DNA of 63,063 nucleotides, taken from contig JAIUNY010000017.1 in NCBI GenBank assembly GCA_020161505.1, positions 1 through 63,063 on the forward strand, given 5' to 3'. Origin of the DNA: Armatimonadota bacterium. GTDB lineage: Bacteria > Armatimonadota > Fimbriimonadia > Fimbriimonadales > Fimbriimonadaceae. The position numbers were made by a program, and so were the translations under genes. The notes under the pieces were generated by a model. That model had not been told where the DNA came from. It worked only from the letters and a program-made list of their open reading frames with translations, and searched no databases. Shown one piece after another: positions 51,225-59,395 of this stretch (its first letter is position 1; each line of letters starts with the position of its first letter).

Positions 51225-51327
51225 GGCTCCATTGTCGCAGGTTTGGAAGCGAAGAATCGCGCGTGATCCGCATCTCCGGTACGGGATCTAGGAAGGCGGT
51301 TCAGGCATAATTCTCTCGGAGGCGAAG

Positions 51328-51543
51328 ATGAACACCCCAGTAGAACTTCAATCCGTGCTTGTATCAGATGCGGATACCTTGAGCGGGGCGGTGCGCTTCG
51401 TCTGCACGCGGGTACCCGTTCAGGCGCTCCTGGATTCCCTCCTGCGGAATCATTCGGTGGACTCGTTCCTTGAAGGATTTCCTGGCGTCACGCGCGAGCA
51501 GGTGGAGGCCGTGATATCTCATCCTAGGTTCAGCGGGTTCTAG
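51328..51543 (+). CDS. DUF433 family protein (antitoxin-like), orphan
   Basis: A 71-residue protein matching the DUF433 helix-turn-helix pattern: VLVSDADTLSGAVRFVCTRVPVQALLDSLLRNHSVDSFLEGFPGVTREQVEAVI. DUF433 proteins usually pair with a VapC-like DUF5615 toxin as an antitoxin. No toxin gene is adjacent here, so it is an orphan or has a different role. GGAGG precedes the ATG. Its stop overlaps the convergent sigma-factor gene by 4 nt. Confidence 0.82.
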   Translation: MNTPVELQSVLVSDADTLSGAVRFVCTRVPVQALLDSLLRNHSVDSFLEGFPGVTREQVEAVISHPRFSGF

Positions 51544-52766
51544 CCGAGTTCAAGCCGGCGTCTCATCAGAGCCGCCCGTTCTGCCGCATTGGCGGAGCAT
51601 TCGATCGCCTGATCCAGGGCCGCGACCGCCGCGTCCCGATCTCCTTCGGCAGCAAAGATCTCTGCCCAGAGCGCCGAGTTCATCGGCTCATATCTGCCGG
51701 CAATCTCCTCCGGGATCGACTCCAGGCTTTCCCGCGCCTCCCTGACCAACCCCGCCGCCCACTGAGCCGCCGCAATGCTCATCTGCCCGCCAACTGTCGG
51801 GGCCGAGGATTGTCGGTGATGAAGCGCGACCAGCACGGATTCCCAGTCGATCTCCCCCTTCTCGGCGGAAGCGGCAAGCGTTGCGCCGACCGATGCCTCG
51901 GCGTGATAGACCGTGAGCTCGTCCCCGCCCAGACTCTCCCGAAACCAATAGATGCCCTGGTCGATGAGTTCGCGATCCCACCTTTGCCGGTCCTGATCGC
52001 GGAGCAGAATGGCCCCCATACCCTCGCCGGGCGCCGAGCGCGCCGGGAATCGGCTTGCCTGCAGGAGCATCGTGGCAATGAGAGCCGCCGTCGCGGGATC
52101 CGGCCGCGTGGCGTAGAGCCGACGCGCCAACGAGACCGCACCCAGGCACGTATCGAGGTTGATCAACTCTTCCCCGCTGCTCTGCGAATGGCCTTCGGCG
52201 AACATCAACGAGACCACCTGACGCACCGATTCCACGCGCCGCGCAACATCCTCTTCGCCGAGATCGTGCACTCGGGGAAGCGACTTCGTTCGTAACTTTT
52301 CCTTTGCCCGGGCGAGACGCCGCTCGACCGCTTCGGGCGTTTGGTGCAGCCCGGCCGCGATTTCCCGCACCGAAAAGCCACAGGCAACCTTGAGCGTCAG
52401 GGCGATCTGGCTATCGAGCGGGAGGTCCGGGTCGCAGCAGAGGAAAAGGAGCGCGACCTCATCATCAACCAAGTTGGGGCTGGGGTCAGGGGCGGCCGCC
52501 CATTCCTCCGAGAGAGGCTCCTCACGCTGGCGGCGAAGCTTGTCGAGAGCTCGGTTCCGGGCGACCTTGGTCAGCCATGCCTCTTGATCCAGCGGCAAGC
52601 CGTGGATCGGCCACGTACGGAGGGCGGCAACGAATGCTTCGGAAACCGCATCTTCGCACAGACTCCAGTGCTCGACGCCGAACCTTGAAACCAGCCGCGA
52701 GACCAGGCGGAACGAGACGTCCCGCCAGTCTCGCGACGTCCGGCGATCAATACTCCATTTGCTCAC
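51540..52766 (-). CDS. ECF sigma factor with C-terminal TPR-like extension (ECF42-like)
   Basis: A 408-residue extracytoplasmic-function sigma factor. Region 2 (CEDAVSEAFVAALRTWPIHGLPLDQEAWLTKVARNRALDKLRR) and region 4 (SQIALTLKVACGFSVREIAAGLHQTPEAVERRLARAKEKLR) are followed by about 230 extra residues. These contain VSLMFAEGHSQSSGEELINLD, CLGAVSLARRL and TPR-like helices, typical of the ECF42 group, which is regularly linked to DGPF/YCII proteins. The partner gene here (52747-53094) overlaps its start but is broken. GTG start at 52766. Confidence 0.85.
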   Translation of the reverse strand: MSKWSIDRRTSRDWRDVSFRLVSRLVSRFGVEHWSLCEDAVSEAFVAALRTWPIHGLPLDQEAWLTKVARNRALDKLRRQREEPLSEEWAAAPDPSPNLVDDEVALLFLCCDPDLPLDSQIALTLKVACGFSVREIAAGLHQTPEAVERRLARAKEKLRTKSLPRVHDLGEEDVARRVESVRQVVSLMFAEGHSQSSGEELINLDTCLGAVSLARRLYATRPDPATAALIATMLLQASRFPARSAPGEGMGAILLRDQDRQRWDRELIDQGIYWFRESLGGDELTVYHAEASVGATLAASAEKGEIDWESVLVALHHRQSSAPTVGGQMSIAAAQWAAGLVREARESLESIPEEIAGRYEPMNSALWAEIFAAEGDRDAAVAALDQAIECSANAAERAALMRRRLELG

Positions 52767-53094
52767 GGATTTCCACGAATTCGCCCAGCTGGAGCGCAGG
52801 GCACTCTTCGCAAATCGCTTGGGCTTCGTCGAAGCTGGCGGCGCGGATGACATAGAAGCCGGTCACGATTTCCTTGGCATCTGCCGTGCTGATGTGCTAA
52901 ATCTCCGCTCCGCCGCCTGGGCTGCGCAGAGTCCTCGATTCGGGCGAGAGGCCGTCGGCAGTGACGAACCGGCCTTCGGAATCCAGCTTCCGGGCCCATG
53001 CCGTGTAAAGGGCAACCGCTTCCTGAGCGGCTTGCGGGGAGACATTCGCCGCGCTCTCGGCGGATTCTTTGATGAGGACGAGATAACTTTTCAT
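52747..53094 (-). pseudogene. DGPF/YCII-family protein gene interrupted by an in-frame TAG
   Basis: The frame begins MKSYLVLIKESAESAANVS, runs through ALYTAWARKLDSEGRFVTADGL and meets TAG at 52897-52899. Without any frameshift it continues ISTADAKEIVTGFYVIRAASFDEAQAICEECPALQLGEFVEI to a TGA at 52747. The combined 115 codons are the normal length and fold of a DGPF (YCII-type) protein. A single base change or sequencing error would restore it. The downstream sigma gene overlaps its end. AAGGA lies upstream of the ATG. Confidence 0.8.
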
Positions 53095-53227
53095 CTGGTT
53101 GGTTCCTTCGACAGGCCGTGCATGATGGTCTGTCGAGTGTAGAACGCAGGCGATCCCAGAATTCCGACACTCGTGGAGAAAGAACTGAAAAAATGCCGCC
53201 GGGCGGTATTCTGAAACCCACCCCAAC

Positions 53228-54055
53228 GTGATCCGCGCGACCCAACCCCAATCGCTGATGGCCCTGTGGCGACAGAGCCTGGCGGTCTTCAAGATCTACT
53301 TGCAAGACGGCCTCGCCTATCGCGCCTCGGGGATGATTTGGGTCCTGACGGACGTCGTGAGCGCGGTCACTCTGCCGCTGGTCTGGCTCACCGCCGCCGG
53401 GAGCGGCACGATCCGTGGATTCTCGGGAGCCGATTTTGTTGCTTACTACATGATCATGGTGCTGGTGAGCAACTTTATCACCTGCCATTTTATGTGGGAG
53501 ATCAACGGCGAAATCCGCGAGGGCCAGCTTTCGAGCCAGCTTCTGCGCCCGATGCCCTGGCTTCCCTTCATGTTCATGCGGAATCTCACCTGGCGATTTC
53601 TGCGTGTCGGACTGTTCCTCCCGTGGTTCCTGATCTTCCTGATCGCCTATGGGCAGATCATGAGCGGGGTGCAGTTCCACTTTGGATGGGAGTTTTTCTT
53701 GGCGGTTTTCCTCGGACACTGCCTGAGCTTCCTGGTCGCGATGGCGCTCTCCACCCTCGCCCTGTTCACCGAGGAAGCTCAGTCGATCTTTGAGCTGTAC
53801 TACTTCCCCATGCTCTTTTTGAGCGGGCAGCTCTTCCCGGTCAGCATCCTGCCGGAGTGGGCGCAGATGCTGGCCAAGCTCTTTCCGTTCTTCTATATGA
53901 CCGGGGCTCCTACTGAGATTGCCCTGGGGCAGATGAGTCAAGCCGAGGTTCATGGAGTGCTTATCGGGCAAATCGTGTGGATTGCCATCGCCTACGGCCT
54001 CTTCAAGTTCGCCTGGCCTCGAGGTCTCAAGCGGTACAACGGCGTGGGCCTCTAA
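53228..54055 (+). CDS. ABC-2 type transporter permease
   Basis: A 275-residue membrane protein with six helices in the ABC-2 permease pattern: LAVFKIYLQDGLAYRASGMIWVLTD near the start, DFVAYYMIMVLVSNFITCHFMWEINGEIREGQLSSQLLRPMP, and a C-terminal LFLSGQLFPVSILPEWAQMLAKLFPFFYMTGAPTEIALGQ. This resembles daunorubicin-type or ABC-2 family permeases. No ATPase or second permease is adjacent, which is unusual since they normally form an operon. GTG start. Confidence 0.8.
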   Translation: MIRATQPQSLMALWRQSLAVFKIYLQDGLAYRASGMIWVLTDVVSAVTLPLVWLTAAGSGTIRGFSGADFVAYYMIMVLVSNFITCHFMWEINGEIREGQLSSQLLRPMPWLPFMFMRNLTWRFLRVGLFLPWFLIFLIAYGQIMSGVQFHFGWEFFLAVFLGHCLSFLVAMALSTLALFTEEAQSIFELYYFPMLFLSGQLFPVSILPEWAQMLAKLFPFFYMTGAPTEIALGQMSQAEVHGVLIGQIVWIAIAYGLFKFAWPRGLKRYNGVGL

Positions 54056-54217
54056 CCCTTGAAAACCTGTGAATCTTGCCAAATCGTCAGATGAGTCAAG
54101 TCATCAGTATGAGCAAGTCCATCGAGCCCTTTCAGACTCAGCAAAACCGTCAAAACATCGCCGGAGTCATCAAATTTGTCAACTGGGCCCCGGTTGTCCA
54201 GGTCTGACAATAAGATC

Positions 54218-55030
54218 ATGACTCGACGCGCATTCACTCTCATCGAACTCCTCGTTGTCATCGCCATCATCGCCATCCTGGCGGCCATCCTCTTCCCGGT
54301 CTTCGCAGTGGCGAAGAATTCGGCCAAGAAAACGCAAAGCCTCTCCAACGTGCGACAGATCGGCACCGCGTCGATGCTCTACCTTGCCGACAACGACGAT
54401 GTGACCCCGCCGGTGTTCTGGTTCAACCCGCTTGCCACCAGCTTCCCGACCAGCCAAGGCTTCCATTACTTCCCGCTTCTGCTGATGCCTTACACGAAGA
54501 ACGAGTCGATCTTCCTTTGCCCGAACGACCGATTCACGGATCCTGTTCTCACGGGCCCGGACGGCAAGGGTCGATTCGATACCAGCGGAACATTCCGTTA
54601 CTACTTCCTCGGAGCGAACCCGAGCTACGGCTACAACTACCGCTACCTGAACCAATATCTGGGCATGGCGGTTGTGGGCGGCATGCCGACCCGGCAGTTC
54701 GGTGGCGTTTCCTCCACCTCACTGGGTAGCACCTCGCAGACCGTGATGTTCGCCGAAGCCACGATGAAGAATCTGCGAGGCGTGCAAAGCGCGGTCGGCT
54801 ACTCGCTCATCGAGCCGCCGTTCGCCGTCGCCGGAACCACCTACGCAGGGTGGACGGGCACCTTCCCCGATGCCCGAAGCCAAGGCCAGCTCTGGGGCCG
54901 ATTCGATAAGGATCGCGTGCTCGCCACCTTCATGGACGGTCATGCCAAGTTCACGAGCATCAAGTCTCTGCGCGGACAAGGCACCACGGAGGCCGAGGTC
55001 AACCGATACTGGAACGGCAACGGCGACTAA
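54218..55030 (+). CDS. Prepilin-type N-terminal methylation protein
   Basis: A 270-residue pseudopilin. [18 protein letters not shown] is the cleavage and methylation motif, followed by LFPVFAVAKNSAKKTQSLSNVRQIGTASMLYLADNDD. The C-terminal FMDGHAKFTSIKSL is the DGH ending of the family. The ATG at 54218 has GACAAT six nt upstream. Transcribed alone. Confidence 0.9.
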   Translation: MTRRAFTLIELLVVIAIIAILAAILFPVFAVAKNSAKKTQSLSNVRQIGTASMLYLADNDDVTPPVFWFNPLATSFPTSQGFHYFPLLLMPYTKNESIFLCPNDRFTDPVLTGPDGKGRFDTSGTFRYYFLGANPSYGYNYRYLNQYLGMAVVGGMPTRQFGGVSSTSLGSTSQTVMFAEATMKNLRGVQSAVGYSLIEPPFAVAGTTYAGWTGTFPDARSQGQLWGRFDKDRVLATFMDGHAKFTSIKSLRGQGTTEAEVNRYWNGNGD

Positions 55031-55152
55031 AATCACAGCTTACGTGTCTGTCCCATCCATGGGGCTCCCCATCTTGCGGTCCGGGGGCCCCTTTTTCTTT
55101 TGTCCCGAACCAGCGAGGATCGTGCGCCGTAAGGCCAAAATGAGAACGACCT

Positions 55153-57084
55153 ATGTCTGATCGAATTGCCCAGGCGGCCCGAGCCGCAATCGCCGGATGG
55201 ACTCTTGGTGCGCCGCGACGTGGTCGCCCCGAATTCTCCCGCCTCTCCGGCTGGGATCCCATCCCTTCGCGGATGGTCGCGGCCGCTCCGATCGACGCGT
55301 GGGTTGTGTGGAATGCGGCTCGATCTCGGGGCGTCCGAGCAGAACGGCTCGGGAGCTTCCTCCACGAACACCTGAGCTTGACCGAAGAAGAAAACGCCTA
55401 CGCTGTTCGGAACCTCGCTCTGGGGTTCGACACGCCCCTGTCCGGAGCGTTTGACCAGCCTCTCGGCGATGGCAGCGAGGCTCTTCTGCGCGCGGTCTAC
55501 TGGGGACTGGTTTTCCCGGATCAGCCGGACAAAGCCGCGAAGTGGGCGATGGCGGATGCGAGCATCACCCATCACAAAGAAGGGGCTTGGATGGCGGTTT
55601 TCTTTGCAGTTCTGGCATCGCTCAGTCAGCCCGGGCGCACGTTCGGTGAGATTCTAAAGCCAGCCTTGAGTGTCGTGCCCACGGAGAGCTTGCTCCACAA
55701 GGCGATCCCGGTTATCCTTCCCTCCATTGGCAATCCCGAGGCACCGCGAGAAATTCGCCGATCATTGCCCGAAACTCTGCGCCTGGTGGATCCTCATCAT
55801 GCCGTTCTCACGACGAGCTGGGCTTTGCTCGGCTTGATGCACGGCGGAGGGATGCCCGGGCCATCCATGCTGATCGCGGCAGGATGCGGGGCTTCGAGTG
55901 GTCACAGTGCAGGGCTGGCCGCCGTGATCGGAACGCTCATGATCGGCACACTCGATCAAGAGTGGATCGGCCCCCTGGGCGTGGACTACATTGCCACGCA
56001 CGGCCTTCGAGCCATCGAGCCGTCGAAGGCGATCATGGACTTCGCCCTCGCAGTGGCTGACAGCGTGGAAAAAACCGGGGGCGATCCCGCTGAACCGGAA
56101 GTTCCTTCCGCGCCGGTTGTCGATGTGGTGCCGGTGACCTCAGGTGAGCCGCCCGAAATGGTCGAGGCGTCCGCTGAAACGGTTGTGGAATCCGCGCCGG
56201 AGCCGATCAAGATCCCGGTTCCCCTGCCCGATCCCTCGGTACGGGAAGACCTGCTGAAAGCGCCCGACCGAACGTCGATCGAGATCGGCGGGCTCCTCGC
56301 CACGATGCAGTTCCTGGATCCACCACTGGCTTTGGCGGGCAAGACCACTCGCGCCCAGTTGACCATCCACAACCCGAGTGCCGAGGATCGCACCGTGCAG
56401 ATCGATCTTGGGGCACCCTACGGCTGGGAGCTGGCAAGTCGGGTGCAAAACAGCACCTTGCGCGCGGGCGGAAGTTCAAGCTTTCCCGTCGTGATTCGTC
56501 CGCCTGAGGTTCCCTCGGAGTCCAGCGCGAACGACACCCATTTGCGGCTTCGAGTCGATGGCCTCCAAGCACTGATTCCTCTCGTTGCCCCGACGCCGTG
56601 GCTCATTGTTGGGCCGTTCATCAACATCGAAGGCCAAGGGTACGACAAAGAGCAACTGCCAGAGAAGATCGAGGATCGCGAGGCCGTTTACTCGGGTCGG
56701 AGCGACATGCCTCTGCGCTGGCAGCCCTGGTTGGCTCCTGGTGCCGTGCACGATTTGGAGCCAATCTTCAACAACGGCCCTGGCGTGGCCTACCTCTGGA
56801 TGAAGGCAAAATTTGAACGTGCAGGAGCCTATCGTCTGCAGATCAGCGGGCCTGCTGGCGTCAAGCTTTGGGTGGATAAGTACCGCCGTATCGCCTACCA
56901 CGATCATCGCGCGGTGCCTCTGCGCCAGGATCCCAAAACAGTGGCGGACTTTGAATCTCCCGGCGAAACCACGATTCTGGTGAAGGTGGTTCGGGGGAAC
57001 GACCCGCTTCCGCCGCTCCTCATTGCGCTTTTCAATGACGAAGGCCGCCTGGTTCGGCCCGTAGAGTGCTTACCGATGGGATAA
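55153..57084 (+). CDS. ADP-ribosylglycohydrolase-like protein with C-terminal beta domain
   Basis: A 643-residue protein. Residues 1 to about 290 resemble the all-helical ADP-ribosylglycohydrolase fold (AARAAIAGWTLGAP, MADASITHHKEGAWMAVFFAVLASL, LIAAGCGASSGHSAGLAAVIGTLMIG). In active family members the last block reads like GGDADTIAAI with metal-binding Asp; here those Asp are Ser or other residues, and the N-terminal acidic motif is also lost. After a Glu/Pro/Val linker (about 300-370) a beta-rich, Ig-like region follows. It is probably a non-catalytic binding protein. Confidence 0.65.
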   Translation: MSDRIAQAARAAIAGWTLGAPRRGRPEFSRLSGWDPIPSRMVAAAPIDAWVVWNAARSRGVRAERLGSFLHEHLSLTEEENAYAVRNLALGFDTPLSGAFDQPLGDGSEALLRAVYWGLVFPDQPDKAAKWAMADASITHHKEGAWMAVFFAVLASLSQPGRTFGEILKPALSVVPTESLLHKAIPVILPSIGNPEAPREIRRSLPETLRLVDPHHAVLTTSWALLGLMHGGGMPGPSMLIAAGCGASSGHSAGLAAVIGTLMIGTLDQEWIGPLGVDYIATHGLRAIEPSKAIMDFALAVADSVEKTGGDPAEPEVPSAPVVDVVPVTSGEPPEMVEASAETVVESAPEPIKIPVPLPDPSVREDLLKAPDRTSIEIGGLLATMQFLDPPLALAGKTTRAQLTIHNPSAEDRTVQIDLGAPYGWELASRVQNSTLRAGGSSSFPVVIRPPEVPSESSANDTHLRLRVDGLQALIPLVAPTPWLIVGPFINIEGQGYDKEQLPEKIEDREAVYSGRSDMPLRWQPWLAPGAVHDLEPIFNNGPGVAYLWMKAKFERAGAYRLQISGPAGVKLWVDKYRRIAYHDHRAVPLRQDPKTVADFESPGETTILVKVVRGNDPLPPLLIALFNDEGRLVRPVECLPMG

Positions 57085-57377
57085 CCCGCACCGTTGCTCG
57101 GCAGATATACGGCGGCATGCTTTGGTTGATGCGTCGGCCTTTCATCCGCCGGATGCAGAGGGGATCACTGAATTTGATCCCGGCAAGCCGCCGCGAAAAG
57201 GCTCGGCAGAGCTATTTGCGTCAGGAGCGTTTCGCCCGTCGAATTGGTCTGCCTTTGGTGACATTTGTTGTCGGACTGGCCTTTTTGAGCATCCTGGCAA
57301 CGGCGATGACCATGCTCATTCTTGAGGGGATCAATCAGGGCTGGTTTCTTGTTCCCACAAGGTCTTCTGGGCTCTAG
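57066..57377 (+). CDS. Small basic single-helix membrane protein
   Basis: A 103-residue protein, family not recognised. The first 60 residues are basic (RRPFIRRMQRGSLNLIPASRREKARQSYLRQERFARR), followed by one membrane helix (LPLVTFVVGLAFLSILATAMTMLIL). GTG at 57066 overlaps the previous gene by 19 nt; an ATG at 57117 (86 residues) is equally possible. The 3' end overlaps the mutY tail by 47 bp. Confidence 0.5.
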   Translation: MLTDGITRTVARQIYGGMLWLMRRPFIRRMQRGSLNLIPASRREKARQSYLRQERFARRIGLPLVTFVVGLAFLSILATAMTMLILEGINQGWFLVPTRSSGL

Positions 57378-58620
57378 ATTTCTTCCAGAGGGTGAGCGCT
57401 TTCTGCGAGGGAGCGGGCAGCGCGTACTGAGTCAGCTCCTCTTCAGTAACCCAGATCAGGTCTTGAGTGGGAGTTGCCGCTTCAGCATGGTAGAGATCAA
57501 CCGTAATCTCGTGATTGGTCACCACATGGTTGAACTGACCAAATTGGGAGAGCGTCGCCTCGGTCATCAGATTCAGTCCTTCCAGTGATGCTTCTCGCGG
57601 AAACTCGTAAAGCCCCGCCCACCATCTTCCCTCGGGCACCGGGCGAATCGCAAATTTCCCATCGTGCGTGAGGATGACCACTGAATGGTGGAGAGATTTT
57701 TTCTCCGCCCTTGGTTTGGGTGCCGGATAATCGGCCACTCGGGATTCAGCGAAGGCTTGGCACCACGGCTGAACCGGGCATGCTCTGCAAAGCAGATTCA
57801 CCGGCTTGCACACCGTGGCCCCGAGTTCCATGAGAGCTTGGTTCCAGTCTCCAGGCGACGCTTGCGCTGGGTGGCCTGGGAGGAGCTGACTCTCTGCCCA
57901 CTTCCAGGCGGCATCGGTGAGCGACTTTGCGCTAGCCTGGTTGGCGGTCAGGCGGGAGACGACTCGCTCGACGTTGCCATCCACCAGAGGAGCGGGCTCA
58001 TTCTGGGCAATCGAAGCAATCGCGCCCGCCGTGTAACGGCCGACGCCTGGCACGGCGAGCCATTCCTTTGCGGTTTGGGGGATGCCATTTTGAATGACCC
58101 ATCTAGCCCCCTCGTGGAGCATCCTCGCACGGCGATAGTAGCCGAGTCCTTGCCAGTGGGCAAGAACATCATCGAGCGAGGCTTCGGCGAGAAGCTTGAT
58201 TGTCGGAAATCGGATCAACCATTTGGTGTAGTAGGGGGTGACCGTCGCAACCGTTGTCTGTTGCAGCATGATCTCGCTCACCCAGACTTCGTAGACTCTT
58301 TGTTCAGGATTCTTGAAAGTTGGGTGCCCCGATCCCTTCAGGGTCGGGAGCTCGTGGGGGGTGTAGCCAAGCTCTGTGGTACTCAGCCCCTCCCGGCCTT
58401 CGGCCACCCTCCCCGAGGCAAGCTCGGAGAGGGCGTCGATTGGGGGTTCGGCATTTCCCGATCCTGAAGGGATCGGGGCACCTGAAGTAACCGAGACTCC
58501 CGATCCCGAAGCAATCGGGGCACTCAAGCTGGCAGATCCAGGTGGGACTCGCCACGGCATCGACCGAGCATTCGCCTGGTACCAGCCCAGCAAAGCCTCT
58601 TGAAACTCAGAACTGCTCAC
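57331..58620 (-). CDS. mutY: A/G-specific adenine glycosylase MutY with repeat-derived insertion
   Basis: A 429-residue base-excision repair enzyme that removes A opposite 8-oxoG. SEIMLQQTTVATV (catalytic Glu), VPGVGRYTAGAIASIA (helix-hairpin-helix), PLVDGNVERVVSRL (catalytic Asp), the iron-sulphur Cys set CKPVNLLCRACPVQPWC and a NUDIX-like C-terminal domain are intact. Between MPWR (residue 24) and YEVWVSE (110) there are about 80 extra residues (GSG, APIPSGSG, APIASGSG motifs) where normal MutY has about 6. The extra DNA (about 58309-58545) is a cluster of the dispersed palindromic repeats. It overlaps pyrF by 4 nt. Confidence 0.92.
   Translation of the reverse strand: MSSSEFQEALLGWYQANARSMPWRVPPGSASLSAPIASGSGVSVTSGAPIPSGSGNAEPPIDALSELASGRVAEGREGLSTTELGYTPHELPTLKGSGHPTFKNPEQRVYEVWVSEIMLQQTTVATVTPYYTKWLIRFPTIKLLAEASLDDVLAHWQGLGYYRRARMLHEGARWVIQNGIPQTAKEWLAVPGVGRYTAGAIASIAQNEPAPLVDGNVERVVSRLTANQASAKSLTDAAWKWAESQLLPGHPAQASPGDWNQALMELGATVCKPVNLLCRACPVQPWCQAFAESRVADYPAPKPRAEKKSLHHSVVILTHDGKFAIRPVPEGRWWAGLYEFPREASLEGLNLMTEATLSQFGQFNHVVTNHEITVDLYHAEAATPTQDLIWVTEEELTQYALPAPSQKALTLWKKSRAQKTLWEQETSPD
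58329..58522. repeat. Repeat cluster inside mutY (type II, I, II, II)
   Basis: Type II hairpins at about 58329-58349 (CCCGATCCCTTCAGGGTCGGG), 58457-58480 (CCCGATCCTGAAGGGATCGGGG) and 58499-58521 (CCCGATCCCGAAGCAATCGGGG) flank a 56-bp type I unit at 58385-58440. The cluster is in frame with mutY and codes for its extra segment. The layout parallels the intergenic cluster at 43491-43705. Confidence 0.8.
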
Positions 58621-59336
58621 GCTTCGACCGAATCAACCAGCCGAAGAGACGCCAGAGCGGCCATCGGATCGGAGCTCGCGGTAAGAGCGCGCCCGATCAC
58701 GAGGTAGTCCGCGCCAGCATCCAGTGCGTCCTGACCATCGCCGATCCGAGTTTGATCGTGGGTCTCCCCGCTCACCGACCGAATCCCGGGAGTCACGATC
58801 ACCCCATGCCCAATCTCATGCCGTATCGCCGCTGCTTCATGAACCGAACACACTACGCCATCGAGCCCGCACTCGACGCCGAGCTTGCTCAGGTAGACCA
58901 TGTGGTCTTCGATCGAACGCGTGGAGCCAAGGTGGTCGGTTAAATCGTGCTGGTTCAGGCTGGTGAGCACGGAGACGCCGACAAGCATGGGGCGCTGAAC
59001 AGCACCGTGCGTTTTGGCCTCCTCGACCGCCGCCACCATCATTGCCGGGCCGCCGCTGAGGTGGAGAGTGAGCATCCAAACTCCTCGCTTCGCCGCTTCG
59101 CGAACCCCAATTCCCACGCTGCTCGGAATATCATGGAACTTGAGGTCGAGGAAAATCCGTTCGGCCCCGGCGTCCTGAAGACGGTCGATCACATCCAGGC
59201 CATGCGGCAAGGTCAAGCCGTGCCCGATTTTGAAGGCTCCACAGTAATCCTTGAGTCGGTGGACTGTCGAAATTGCCTCGCTCAAGTCTCCCGTATCGAG
59301 CGCGCAAATCACGCGATGCTTGTTCTTGTGCGGCAT
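58617..59336 (-). CDS. pyrF: Orotidine 5'-phosphate decarboxylase
   Basis: A 239-residue cytosolic TIM-barrel enzyme for the last step of UMP synthesis. VICALDTGDLSEA, FKIGHGLTLPHG, FLDLKFHDIPSSV (the D-x-K-x-x-D catalytic tetrad), VTPGIRS and ADYLVIGRALT (phosphate loop) are all present. TAGAAT ends 10 nt before the ATG. mutY overlaps its end by 4 nt, so the two form an operon. Confidence 0.95.
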   Translation of the reverse strand: MPHKNKHRVICALDTGDLSEAISTVHRLKDYCGAFKIGHGLTLPHGLDVIDRLQDAGAERIFLDLKFHDIPSSVGIGVREAAKRGVWMLTLHLSGGPAMMVAAVEEAKTHGAVQRPMLVGVSVLTSLNQHDLTDHLGSTRSIEDHMVYLSKLGVECGLDGVVCSVHEAAAIRHEIGHGVIVTPGIRSVSGETHDQTRIGDGQDALDAGADYLVIGRALTASSDPMAALASLRLVDSVEA

Positions 59337-59395
59337 ATCTGTTCTGATTCTAGACCATCCCGCGCCTCAGCAGGATGCAGTGCCATGATTCCGTC

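Noticed and set aside
54056-54217. Short GTCA/ATCA-rich repeats before the prepilin at 54218 as a direct-repeat array
   Set aside because: The copies (GTCATCA at about 54102 and 54171) are few, short and unevenly spaced; chance similarity is likely.
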